DNA of 64,000 bases, from contig JADKJU010000001.1 in assembly GCA_016720855.1 (NCBI GenBank), positions 48,501 to 112,500 of the forward strand, written 5' to 3'. The notes under the pieces were generated by a model. It was not told the DNA's origin, made no database searches, and saw nothing but the letters and a program-made list of their open reading frames with translations. Made by a program: the position numbers and the translations under genes. The first letter of the stretch is position 1; each line of letters opens with the position of its first letter. Shown here piece after piece: positions 9,231 to 17,075 of the stretch. The DNA is from Betaproteobacteria bacterium (GTDB lineage Bacteria; Pseudomonadota; Gammaproteobacteria; Burkholderiales; Usitatibacteraceae).

Positions 9231-10495
9231 TGGGGCGGGTCTCCAGTCGGAGGGATGATGCCACGCTCCAGGTACACGGGACGCAGGTGGCTGCGGAAGG
9301 AGGGCAGGCGGAAGGCGAAGATCGTTCCTGCGACGATGCAGGCAATTCCGCCAACCAGGAACGTGAATGGCGCGCCGATGCGCTCTGCCAGGGACCCTGC
9401 GGCGAGGTGCCCGATGGGGAGCGACCCGATGAAGAACATCGTGTAGTAGCTCATGACGCGTCCGCGCTTGTCATCGTCCACGATGCTTTGCAGGATCGTG
9501 TTGCAGGTCGCCGCCGTCATGAACATGCCGAAGCCCGCCAGGCCGATGAGGAACGCGGAAAGGGGGACGGAGCGGGAGAAGCTGAAGCCGCACGCGCCGA
9601 CGCCTGCGGTAATGGCGGCGATGGGGATCCACTTGCCGAGCCCGCGCACCGAGGGACGGCGCGCGAGGCTCACTGCGGAGATGACGGCGCCCAGGCCGAC
9701 CGCGCCGATGAAGATGCCCACGAGATGGGCGCCTTCGCCGAACGTCTTCACGGCGATGGCGGGCATGAGCGTGGAATAGGGGCCGATCGTGAAGCTCAGC
9801 GTGCCCAGCAGGAAGAGCATGCTGCGGATGGGGACGCTGCCCATCGCATAGCGCCAGCCGTCGGCAAGGTCGGCCAGCGGATGGCTCGCGGCGCGGGGCG
9901 GCGCCGGCCGCACCTTGATACCGAACAGCGCAACCAGGACGGCGAGGAAGCTCGCCGAGTTGAGGGCGAAGCAGGCCGTCTCGCCCCACGCGGCGACGAT
10001 GAATCCGCCGATCGACGGGCCCACGAGCCTCGCCCCGTTCATGAGGATGGAATTGAGCGCGATCGCGTTCGGGAGGTCGTCCTTGTCGTCGAGGAGCAGG
10101 ACGAAGAAGGACTGCCGCGTGGGCGTCTCGAACGAGTTGGCGAGGCCCGCGAAAAAGGCGAGGACGGCGAGCTGGGTCATGGTGATGACGCCCAGGCCCG
10201 AAAGAATCGCGAGCACGAGCGACTGCAGGCAGAGGAGCGAGAGTACGGTGATCAGGATCCGGCGCCGGTCCAGGCGGTCGCCCAGGACGCCGGCGAAGGG
10301 CGACAGGACCAGGTAGGGCACCGAGTTGAGGAAGCCCACGAGTCCCGTGAACAGCGTGGAGCCGGACAGGCGGTAGGCGAGCCACATGAGCGCCAGCGAC
10401 TGCACCCAGGTCCCGATCATCGACACCGCCTGCCCGGCGTAATAGCGGCGGAAGTTGGGCGAGGCGAGCGCTCGAAGGCTGTGGGGTAGGGGCAC
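9227..10495 (-). CDS. MFS transporter, EntS-like (MFS_3) family
   Basis: Major facilitator of 422 residues with about 12 hydrophobic helices. The N-terminus (LASPNFRRYYAGQAVSMIGTW) and the GDRLDRRRIL loop between TM2 and TM3 are typical of the EntS/MFS_3 exporter group; the second-half loop DDDKRGRVMSYYTM is also characteristic. The start is GTG at 10493-10495; no better upstream start is seen and downstream ATGs would remove TM1. It heads a coupled cassette MFS-crotonase-SDR-ChrA, each pair overlapping or nearly so. The substrate is unknown; the family exports siderophores, drugs and other small molecules. Confidence 0.88.
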   Translation of the reverse strand: MPLPHSLRALASPNFRRYYAGQAVSMIGTWVQSLALMWLAYRLSGSTLFTGLVGFLNSVPYLVLSPFAGVLGDRLDRRRILITVLSLLCLQSLVLAILSGLGVITMTQLAVLAFFAGLANSFETPTRQSFFVLLLDDKDDLPNAIALNSILMNGARLVGPSIGGFIVAAWGETACFALNSASFLAVLVALFGIKVRPAPPRAASHPLADLADGWRYAMGSVPIRSMLFLLGTLSFTIGPYSTLMPAIAVKTFGEGAHLVGIFIGAVGLGAVISAVSLARRPSVRGLGKWIPIAAITAGVGACGFSFSRSVPLSAFLIGLAGFGMFMTAATCNTILQSIVDDDKRGRVMSYYTMFFIGSLPIGHLAAGSLAERIGAPFTFLVGGIACIVAGTIFAFRLPSFRSHLRPVYLERGIIPPTGDPPQ

Positions 10496-10531
10496 GGGGG
10501 GGGTCGGATTCCGGCTCGGGGCCGGGTTGCC

Positions 10532-13291
10532 TCAGGCGAGGCGCGCGAGCTGTGACCGGATGTCTTCGAGCTTCGTGCGGAAGTCCGCGAGCCGCTTCTT
10601 CATCTGGTCCACCACGGCGGCCGGCGCACGCGCGACGAAAGCCTCGTTGCCCAGGTTGGTTTCGGCCTTGGCGATCTCGCCGTCCAGCCGCGCGGCTTCC
10701 TTCGCCAACCGCTCGCGTTCGGCGGTACGGTCGATCTCGACGTGAAGCATGAGCTTGCCGCTTCCGGTCGCTGCGACGGGGCACTCCACATCCGGAAGCG
10801 CGCTGACGACCCTGGCCTCCGACAGGCGCGCGAGGGCTTGCAGGTACGGCAGGTGGATCGCCACCTCGGGACCGGCCTGCACGAACGCCGGCACGCGCTG
10901 CCCCGGGGCGAGGCCCATCTCGGATCGCAGGTTCCTGGCCGCGTTGGTGAGTTCCTTCAAGGCGGCGACGGCGCGCTCGGCCTCCTCGTCGATCTTGTCG
11001 GGCTGCGGCTGCGGCCAGCGCGCGAGCATGACGGTTTCGCCCGTGGCGCCGGCGAGCGGCGCCACCTTCTGCCAGAGCTCTTCCGTGATGAAGGGGATGA
11101 TGGGGTGGGCCAGGCGCAGCGTCGTCTCGAGCACCCGGATGAGCGTGCGGCGCGTGCCGCGCTGGGCGGCCTCGCTCCCGGTCTGGAGCTGCACCTTGGC
11201 GAGCTCCACGTACCAATCGCAGTACTCGTCCCAGGCGAATTCGTAGAGCGCGCGCGCAGCGGTATCGAAACGGTATTCCTCGAAGCCCTGCGCGACTTGC
11301 GCCTCCGCGCGCTGCAATCGCGAGACGATCCACCGGTCGGCAAAGGAGAGTTCGACGGGCGAGGCGGCGTCGAGGCCGGTGTCCTTGCCTTCGCAGTTCA
11401 TCAGGACGAAGCGAGTCGCGTTCCAGAGCTTGTTGCAGAAGCTGCGGTAGCCCTCGCAGCGCTTCAGGTCGAAATTCAGGGTGCGCCCGAGCGTGGAGAG
11501 CGCGGCGAAGGTGAAGCGCAGTGCGTCCGCGCCGTAGGACGTGATTCCTTCCGGATAGTCGCGCTTGATGCGCCTGGCCGCGGCATCCTTGTGCGAGGCG
11601 AGCATCAGCCCCTTGGTGGATTTCTCCAGCAACGCGGGAAGCCCGATCCCGTCGATCACGTCGATGGGGTCGATGGTGTTCCCCTTCGACTTCGACATCC
11701 GCTGACCCTCGCCGTCGCGCACGGTCGCATTCAGGTATACGTCCCTGAACGGGATTTCGCCGGTGAAGTGGAGCGTCGTCATGATCATGCGCGCGACCCA
11801 GAAGAAAATGATGTCCGGCCCCGTGATCATCACCGAAGAAGGCAGGTAGAACTTGCGTTCGCGGGCGAACTGCGCCCCGTCGGGCCACCCCAGTGCCGAG
11901 AAGGGAACGAAGGCCGACGAGAACCACGTGTCGAGCATGTCGGGATCGCGCCTGTCGGGCGAAAGGGCCTTGCCGCCGGTCTTCGCCTTCGCGCAAGCTT
12001 CCTCGAAGGTGCGCCCCACGTACGGCGTGCCGTCATCGGCGTACCACGCCGGGATCTGGTGCCCCCACCACAGCTGCCGCGAGATGCACCAGTCCTGGAT
12101 GTTCTCGAGCCACTGGCGGTAGACCGTCGTCCATTCGTCCGGCACGAACCGGATGCGCCCGTCGTTCACCGTCTCGAGGCCGAGCCTGGCCAGGCCATCC
12201 ATCTTCACGAACCACTGGTCCGAAAGCATCGGCTCGACGACGGCGTCGGAGCGCTGCGAGCGCGGCTGCATGAGCTTGTGCGGCTTCACGCTGTCCACCA
12301 GGCCGGCCTTGTCCAGGTCGGCCAGCACGCGCTTCCTCGCCTCGAAACGGTCGAGGCCGCGGTATGGCGCGGGGGCGTTGTCGTTCACCTTCGCGTCGAG
12401 AGTGAAGATGTCCACCATCGGCAGCGAATGGCGCGCGCCGACCTGGTAGTCGTTGAAGTCGTGGGCGGGCGTGATCTTCACGCAGCCGGTGCCGAATTCC
12501 CGGTCCACGTATTCGTCGCCGATGACCGGGATCAGCCGGTCCGCGAGCGGCAGCCGGATCATTCGCCCGATGAGGTGCTTGTAGCGCCGGTCTTCGGGAT
12601 GCACGGCCACCGCGGTGTCGCCCAGCATCGTTTCGGGGCGCGTCGTGGCCACCACGAGGCATTCCGTCCCTTCCTCGAGCGGGTAGCGCAGGTGCCAGAG
12701 CGAACCGTTTTCTTCCCGCGATTCGACTTCGAGGTCGGACACGGCGGTAAGCAGGACCGGATCCCAGTTCACGAGGCGCTTGCCCCGGTAGATGAGGCCC
12801 TCCTCGTGCAGGCGGACGAACACTTCCGTCACGGCGCGCGAGCGCGCCTCGTCCATGGTGAAGTACTCGCGCGACCAGTCGCAGGAGGCGCCCAGGCGTC
12901 GCATCTGGCGCGTGATGGTCGACCCCGACGCCTCCTTCCATTCCCGGACGCGCTCGACGAACTTGTCGCGGCCCAGCGCGCGGCGCGAGGTGCCCTCCTG
13001 CTCCAGCTGGCGCTCGACCACCATTTGCGTCGCGATGCCGGCGTGATCCGTGCCCGGCTGCCAGAGGACGTTCTCCCCCTTCATCCGGTGCCAGCGGGTG
13101 AGGACATCCATCAGCGTCTGCTGGAAGGCGTGCCCCATGTGCAGCGTGCCGGTGACGTTGGGCGGCGGCAGCTGGATGGAGAACGACGGGCGCGCGGCGT
13201 CAAAGGTGGCCTTGAACCAGCCGCGGGATTCCCAGTAGGGGTACCAGTGCGCCTCGATGGCGTGAGGGGCGAAGCTTTTCTCGAGTTCCAT
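10532..13291 (-). CDS. valS: Valyl-tRNA synthetase
   Basis: Class I aminoacyl-tRNA synthetase of 919 residues that charges tRNA-Val in the cytoplasm. The HIGH-type motif is PPPNVTGTLHMGHAFQQ at about residues 42-58 and the KMSKS-type motif is GEGQRMSKSKGNTIDPID. Editing (CP1) and anticodon-binding domains lie between and after them. The C-terminal 60-70 residues form the charged coiled coil typical of ValRS (RTAERERLAKEAARLDGEI region). It lies 13 bp downstream of a small hypothetical gene and in the same direction as holC and pepA, the conserved beta/gammaproteobacterial order pepA-holC-valS. Confidence 0.98.
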   Translation of the reverse strand: MELEKSFAPHAIEAHWYPYWESRGWFKATFDAARPSFSIQLPPPNVTGTLHMGHAFQQTLMDVLTRWHRMKGENVLWQPGTDHAGIATQMVVERQLEQEGTSRRALGRDKFVERVREWKEASGSTITRQMRRLGASCDWSREYFTMDEARSRAVTEVFVRLHEEGLIYRGKRLVNWDPVLLTAVSDLEVESREENGSLWHLRYPLEEGTECLVVATTRPETMLGDTAVAVHPEDRRYKHLIGRMIRLPLADRLIPVIGDEYVDREFGTGCVKITPAHDFNDYQVGARHSLPMVDIFTLDAKVNDNAPAPYRGLDRFEARKRVLADLDKAGLVDSVKPHKLMQPRSQRSDAVVEPMLSDQWFVKMDGLARLGLETVNDGRIRFVPDEWTTVYRQWLENIQDWCISRQLWWGHQIPAWYADDGTPYVGRTFEEACAKAKTGGKALSPDRRDPDMLDTWFSSAFVPFSALGWPDGAQFARERKFYLPSSVMITGPDIIFFWVARMIMTTLHFTGEIPFRDVYLNATVRDGEGQRMSKSKGNTIDPIDVIDGIGLPALLEKSTKGLMLASHKDAAARRIKRDYPEGITSYGADALRFTFAALSTLGRTLNFDLKRCEGYRSFCNKLWNATRFVLMNCEGKDTGLDAASPVELSFADRWIVSRLQRAEAQVAQGFEEYRFDTAARALYEFAWDEYCDWYVELAKVQLQTGSEAAQRGTRRTLIRVLETTLRLAHPIIPFITEELWQKVAPLAGATGETVMLARWPQPQPDKIDEEAERAVAALKELTNAARNLRSEMGLAPGQRVPAFVQAGPEVAIHLPYLQALARLSEARVVSALPDVECPVAATGSGKLMLHVEIDRTAERERLAKEAARLDGEIAKAETNLGNEAFVARAPAAVVDQMKKRLADFRTKLEDIRSQLARLA

Positions 13292-13304
13292 GGTTCGTTC
13301 GTGC

Positions 13305-13712
13305 CTATCGATGCGGGCGGCGCGCGAGCGCCTCGGCCACCGCGTCGCCGACGGCGTTCGCGATTTCCTGCCTGAGATCTCCCAGCGTGGCGGCCACGGA
13401 GGCGTGGACCTCGGCGGCGACCTGCTGGGTGAGGCGGCGTTCCAGGTCCCGGGCCAGGCGTGACTGGACCGCGTTCACGACCTCGGCGATCAGGGCGCGG
13501 GTGTATTCGTCGTCGCCGGCGGCCATGGTCCTGTCGTGAACCTGGGCCGGCGGGGCAGCAGGCGCTGCGGGGCCCGCCGCCGGTGTGCCGCCGCGCGTGA
13601 TCACCTCGGTCAGGACAGGAAAGTCCGCGCTGTCACCGTCTTCGGCGCGAGGGGGCACGTGCCTGCGCAGGAGGGCGTCGGCCTTGCCGAGGATGTCGCG
13701 GTCGTCCTCCAT
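13305..13712 (-). CDS. Hypothetical protein between holC and valS
   Basis: Protein of 135 residues that I do not recognise as a functional family. The N-terminal third is charged (starting MEDDRDILGKADALLRRH); the middle is a low-complexity Pro/Ala linker (about residues 43-60); the C-terminal half is predicted helical and alanine-rich with many Glu/Arg residues, ending ALARRPHR. No signal peptide or membrane segment is seen. It lies 5 bp after holC and 13 bp before valS on the same strand, so it is surely co-expressed with them. Small proteins of this make-up are often found at this position in betaproteobacteria. A role connected with the polymerase chi subunit is possible but unsupported. 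Confidence 0.75.
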   Translation of the reverse strand: MEDDRDILGKADALLRRHVPPRAEDGDSADFPVLTEVITRGGTPAAGPAAPAAPPAQVHDRTMAAGDDEYTRALIAEVVNAVQSRLARDLERRLTQQVAAEVHASVAATLGDLRQEIANAVGDAVAEALARRPHR

Positions 13713-13717
13713 GGCCC

Positions 13718-14140
13718 TCAGGCCTCCTCGATCGCGTTCACGTTGATCTCGTAACCGCGCTTGCGGTAGAAGACGAACCGGCCGCGGGCGCGCTGCCTGT
13801 CCTCCTCATCCTTGCCCACGATCTCGAGCAGTCGCTCGAAGGAGGCGAAGAAGGGCGGCCACTCGTCCGCGAGATTCAGGAGCACGTCGTGGTGCGACAG
13901 CCCTTCCTCGCTCGCCGCGAGGATCACGGGCGTTTCGGGCGCGATCGGATCGGTGGCGCGGCAATGGGGAACGAAGCGGATCGACTGGAAAGTCCAGAGC
14001 AAGCGGTCGAACCCCGCGAGAACCTGCGCGTCCGGCGAATAGACCACCAGCCGGTTGTCGCCATCGGCCGCCTTGGCCGCGAGGCGGCAGGCGTAGCGCA
14101 GCTTGTCCTCGGCGTAGTGGTAGAAGTCGATGCGCGTCAC
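13718..14140 (-). CDS. holC: DNA polymerase III subunit chi
   Basis: Clamp-loader accessory subunit of 140 residues that binds psi and single-strand-binding protein at the replication fork. The family opening TRIDFYHYAEDKLRYACRLA is clear, as are the middle block WTFQSIRFVPHC and the HHDVLLNLADEWPPFF segment. I chose GTG at 14138-14140 as start because the conserved sequence begins immediately after it. It overlaps the pepA stop (GTGA), the usual coupling of these two genes; in-frame sequence farther upstream would lie inside pepA and resembles no HolC. Confidence 0.93.
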   Translation of the reverse strand: MTRIDFYHYAEDKLRYACRLAAKAADGDNRLVVYSPDAQVLAGFDRLLWTFQSIRFVPHCRATDPIAPETPVILAASEEGLSHHDVLLNLADEWPPFFASFERLLEIVGKDEEDRQRARGRFVFYRKRGYEINVNAIEEA

Positions 14141-15642
14141 GCCGAGCGCCGCGTGAGGAAATTCGCGAGCAGCGCGACGGGGCGGCCGGTGGCGCCTTTC
14201 TCGGCTCCCGATTTCCAGGCGGTGCCGGCGACGTCCAGGTGCGCCCAGGGGTAGGCCTTGGCAAAGCGCTCGAGGAAGCAGGCAGCGGTGATCGCGCCGC
14301 CCGCGCGCGAGGCGATGTTGGGGATGTCCGCGAAGTTGGACTTGAGCCCCTCCTGGTAGTCGTCCCACAGCGGCAGGTGCCAGGCGCGGTCCCATGAGGC
14401 ATCGCCCGCCTGGATGAGTTCCCGGGCCAGCGAATCGGTGTTGGCGAAGAGGCCGGTGGCGATGTTGCCCAGCGCGATCACCATCGCACCGGTCAGGGTG
14501 GCGATGTCCACGACGGCCGCGGGCTTGTAGCGCTCCGCGTAGGTGAGGGCATCGCAGAGGATGAGGCGGCCCTCGGCATCGGTGTTGAGGATCTCGACCG
14601 TCTTGCCGGACATCGTGGTCACGATGTCACCGGGCTTGATGGCGTTGCCGCCGGGCATGTTCTCGGTGGCGGGGACGATGCCCACGACGTTCATCGGCAG
14701 TTTCATGAGGGCGACAGCCTTCATCGTGCCCAGCACGCTCGCCGCGCCGCACATGTCGAATTTCATCTCGTCCATCTCGGGCGCGGGCTTGAGCGAGATG
14801 CCGCCCGTGTCGAACGTGACGCCCTTGCCCACGAGAACCACGGGGGGCTGGCCCTTCTTCTTCGCGCCGCGGTGCTCGAGGACGATCAGTTTCGGGGGCT
14901 GGCGGCTGCCGCGCGCGACGGCCAGGAACGCGCCCATGCCGAGCTTCTCGAGTTCCTTCTCGCCCAGGACCTCGCAATTGAGCCCGTGCAGTTTCGCGAG
15001 CGCCTGGGCTTCGGTGGCGAGGTAGGCCGGCGTGCACACGTTGGCCGGCAGGTTGCCGAGGTCGCGCGCGAGGCAAACGCCCCCGGCGATGGCGTAGGCC
15101 CGATGGGCGGCCGCTTCGCCGGCCGCGACGTCGCTGCGCCTCGCCAAGTGCAGGACCACCTTGCCAAGGGCCCGCTTGTTCTCCTCCGGCTTGTTCTCCT
15201 CCGGCTTGCTCTTCATGCGGTCGAAGCGGTACATCCCCTCCATGATGCCGAGCACTGCCTGCTCGACCTTGAAGGCCGTGTCGCGCTTGCGCAGCGTGAT
15301 GTCGGTGAGGAAGAAGGCCGCATCGGTCGCCCCGGTGGCGCGCAGCGCCTTGACGGCCGTGTCGATGGCCTTCCGGTAGGCCGACTCGCCCATCTCGCGG
15401 TCCTTGCCGAGCCCGACGAGGAGGACGCGGTCGGACGGCACGCCCGCCACGCTCTGCAGGAGGAGCGTCGTGCCGGCCTTGCCTTCCAGGTCGCCGCGGC
15501 TCAGTACATCCGTGATGAAACCCTTGGCGGCACGGTCAATGCCCTGCGCGGAGGCAGTGAGCTTTCGACCTTCGAAGACACCAACCACCACGCATCCGGT
15601 GCGCTGCTTTTCGGGGCTGCCGCTCTTTATGCTAAATTCCAT
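14137..15642 (-). CDS. pepA: Leucyl aminopeptidase (cytosol aminopeptidase, M17)
   Basis: M17 metallopeptidase of 501 residues that removes N-terminal amino acids using two metal ions in a hexamer. The C-terminal catalytic domain carries the family signature NTDAEGRLILCDALTYAE, the metal/lysine segment VGKGVTFDTGGISLKPA and the KFDMCGAASVLG block. The N-terminal macro-like domain is present; it includes an unusual near-duplicated KPEENKPEENK stretch at about residue 145. It is the first gene of pepA-holC-hypothetical-valS, with a sigma70-type promoter just upstream. In some bacteria PepA also binds DNA; nothing here tests that. Confidence 0.97.
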   Translation of the reverse strand: MEFSIKSGSPEKQRTGCVVVGVFEGRKLTASAQGIDRAAKGFITDVLSRGDLEGKAGTTLLLQSVAGVPSDRVLLVGLGKDREMGESAYRKAIDTAVKALRATGATDAAFFLTDITLRKRDTAFKVEQAVLGIMEGMYRFDRMKSKPEENKPEENKRALGKVVLHLARRSDVAAGEAAAHRAYAIAGGVCLARDLGNLPANVCTPAYLATEAQALAKLHGLNCEVLGEKELEKLGMGAFLAVARGSRQPPKLIVLEHRGAKKKGQPPVVLVGKGVTFDTGGISLKPAPEMDEMKFDMCGAASVLGTMKAVALMKLPMNVVGIVPATENMPGGNAIKPGDIVTTMSGKTVEILNTDAEGRLILCDALTYAERYKPAAVVDIATLTGAMVIALGNIATGLFANTDSLARELIQAGDASWDRAWHLPLWDDYQEGLKSNFADIPNIASRAGGAITAACFLERFAKAYPWAHLDVAGTAWKSGAEKGATGRPVALLANFLTRRSA

Positions 15643-15680
15643 TTGTTTTCCTGTACTTGGACGCTCGCTGCCGGATTGCG

Positions 15681-15710
15681 ATTATCCCTGTTTTGAGCGA
15701 CTCAAGTCAA
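15681..15710 (-). promoter_or_regulatory. Sigma70-type promoter of the pepA operon
   Basis: On the minus strand TTGACT (15705-15710) and GATAAT (15681-15686) are separated by 18 bp, giving a start site near 15674 and a leader of about 30 nt before the pepA ATG. The palindrome TTGAG-CGA-CTCAA (15693-15705) overlaps the spacer and the first base of the -35 box and could be an operator. Both are read directly from sequence; function is inferred. Confidence 0.7.
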
Positions 15711-15762
15711 AGCCAGCCGAGCCCGTGTCCACTCATACTTCCTGTCGGCTCTTCCCTCGACG

Positions 15763-16842
15763 ATGATCTTCGATCGCAGCCTCATTCGCGAGTTCAGTCT
15801 CGTGGCGCTCGCCGTGGTGGCCGTCCTGATCGCGCTCATCCTCACGCGGCTCCTCATCCTGCTGCTGGGCAAGGCGGCCGGTGGCGAGGTGCTGCCCGAG
15901 GCTGTCATCGGCCTCATCGCTTTCGGGATCCTGACCTACCTGCCGATCCTGCTGTCGATCGCGGCGTTCGTGGCGGTGCTGCTCACGCTCACGCGCAGCT
16001 TCCGGGACGCGGAGATGACGGTGTGGTTCACCTCGGGGCTGTCGATTGCCGCGTGGGTGAAGCCGGTGCTGAGGTTCGCGCTCCCGATCGCGCTCGTCTG
16101 CGCCGCGCTTTCGCTCGTGATCGCTCCGTGGTCGGAGTCACAGAGCCGCGAGTACCGGCGCCTGCTGGAGAGCCGCGACGAGGTCTCCGCGGTGACGCCG
16201 GGCGTGTTTCGCGAGTCGCGGCAATCCGATCGCGTGTTCTTCGTGGACAAGCTCTCGGAGCGAGACGACGTGGTGAACAACGTCTTCGTGCAGTCCACGG
16301 AGCACAACCGGCTGGGCGTGATCGTCGCGCAGAAGGGCTTTGTCGAGACCGCGGAGAACGGCGACCGCTTCATCGTCCTGGAGAACGGGCGCCGCTATGA
16401 GGGGACGCCGGGCCTGCTCGATTACCGGATGGCGGACTTTGCGCGCTACCTGATCCGGATCGAGCCGAAGGAGGCCAAGAAGGAGGTGCCCCCCTCCAAG
16501 GCCATGGACACGATGGAGCTGCTCGCGGATCCGACCCCGCACAACATCGCGGAGCTGCACTGGCGGATCGCGATGCCCATTTCAGTGCTTCTCATGGCGC
16601 TCATCGCCCTGCCGCTTTCGTTCGTGAACCCGCGCACGGGGCGCTCGTGGAACCTGGTGCTCGCCGTGCTCGTCTATACGCTCTACAACAACCTGCTCTC
16701 GATATTCCAGGCCTGGACGTCGCAAGGCAAGGTTCCGCTCTGGCTCGGCCTGTGGCCGGTGCACCTCACGGTGGCGGCCGTCATCGCTTTCCTGCTGTCG
16801 AGGCAGATGTACTCCAGGCGTTGGTTCGCGTTCGGGCGGTAG
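15763..16842 (+). CDS. lptF: LPS export ABC transporter permease LptF
   Basis: Inner-membrane permease of 359 residues that, with LptG and the LptB ATPase, extracts lipopolysaccharide from the inner membrane and feeds the Lpt bridge. The architecture fits: three N-terminal helices (from about residue 12, with LTRLLILLLGKAAGG and ILTYLPILLSIAAF), a periplasmic beta-jellyroll (about 130-255), and three C-terminal helices (ISVLLMALIALPLSFVNPRTG onward). It is divergent from pepA, as is usual. LptG, which normally follows immediately, is absent: a tRNA gene and an IS element come next. Confidence 0.95.
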   Translation: MIFDRSLIREFSLVALAVVAVLIALILTRLLILLLGKAAGGEVLPEAVIGLIAFGILTYLPILLSIAAFVAVLLTLTRSFRDAEMTVWFTSGLSIAAWVKPVLRFALPIALVCAALSLVIAPWSESQSREYRRLLESRDEVSAVTPGVFRESRQSDRVFFVDKLSERDDVVNNVFVQSTEHNRLGVIVAQKGFVETAENGDRFIVLENGRRYEGTPGLLDYRMADFARYLIRIEPKEAKKEVPPSKAMDTMELLADPTPHNIAELHWRIAMPISVLLMALIALPLSFVNPRTGRSWNLVLAVLVYTLYNNLLSIFQAWTSQGKVPLWLGLWPVHLTVAAVIAFLLSRQMYSRRWFAFGR

Positions 16843-16871
16843 GCGCGCTCGCCCGGGAAGCCGTGCCGAGG

Positions 16872-16877
16872 TATAAT
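16872..16877 (+). promoter_or_regulatory. -10 element of the tRNA-Ser promoter
   Basis: A perfect TATAAT lies 39 bp before the tRNA-Ser 5' end, placing the transcription start near 16884. The -35 region is poor. The box lies in the loop of a GGGAAGCC/GGCTTCCC inverted repeat. Confidence 0.55.
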
Positions 16878-16915
16878 TTCGGGCTTCCCGGCAGCGGGAA
16901 CTGCAAGCAGTCCAC

Positions 16916-17006
16916 GGAGAGGTGGATGAGCGGTTTAAGTCGCACGCCTGGAAAGCGTGTTTAGGTTAATAGCCTAACGCGGGTTCGAATCCCGCCCTCT
17001 CCGCCA
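16916..17006 (+). tRNA. tRNA-Ser (GGA)
   Basis: A 91-nt class II tRNA with encoded CCA. The acceptor stem is GGAGAGG/CCTCTCC, the anticodon loop CTGGAAA gives anticodon GGA, and the long variable arm is folded by TTAGGTTAATAGCCTAA. The T loop GGTTCGAATCC is canonical. It reads UCC/UCU serine codons. Confidence 0.97.
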
Positions 17007-17015
17007 GTCTTCAAT

Positions 17016-17038
17016 GCCAACCGCATGATCCGGTTGGC
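17016..17038 (+). terminator. Rho-independent-like terminator after tRNA-Ser
   Basis: GCCAACCG (17016-17023) pairs perfectly with CGGTTGGC (17031-17038) around a 7-nt loop, followed by GTTGTCATTTG. It lies 10 nt after the tRNA, with a moderate U-tract that is interrupted by the IS insertion a few bases later. Confidence 0.7.
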
Positions 17039-17049
17039 GTTGTCATTTG

Positions 17050-17075
17050 TGGAATTCCCCCGCTTCTCCGGACAC
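17050..17075 (+). repeat. Left terminal inverted repeat of the IS3-family element
   Basis: 26 bp beginning TGGAATTCCCCCG and ending CCGGACAC; the orfB stop codon begins at its inner edge. Pairs with 18949-18974 with two mismatches. Confidence 0.92.
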
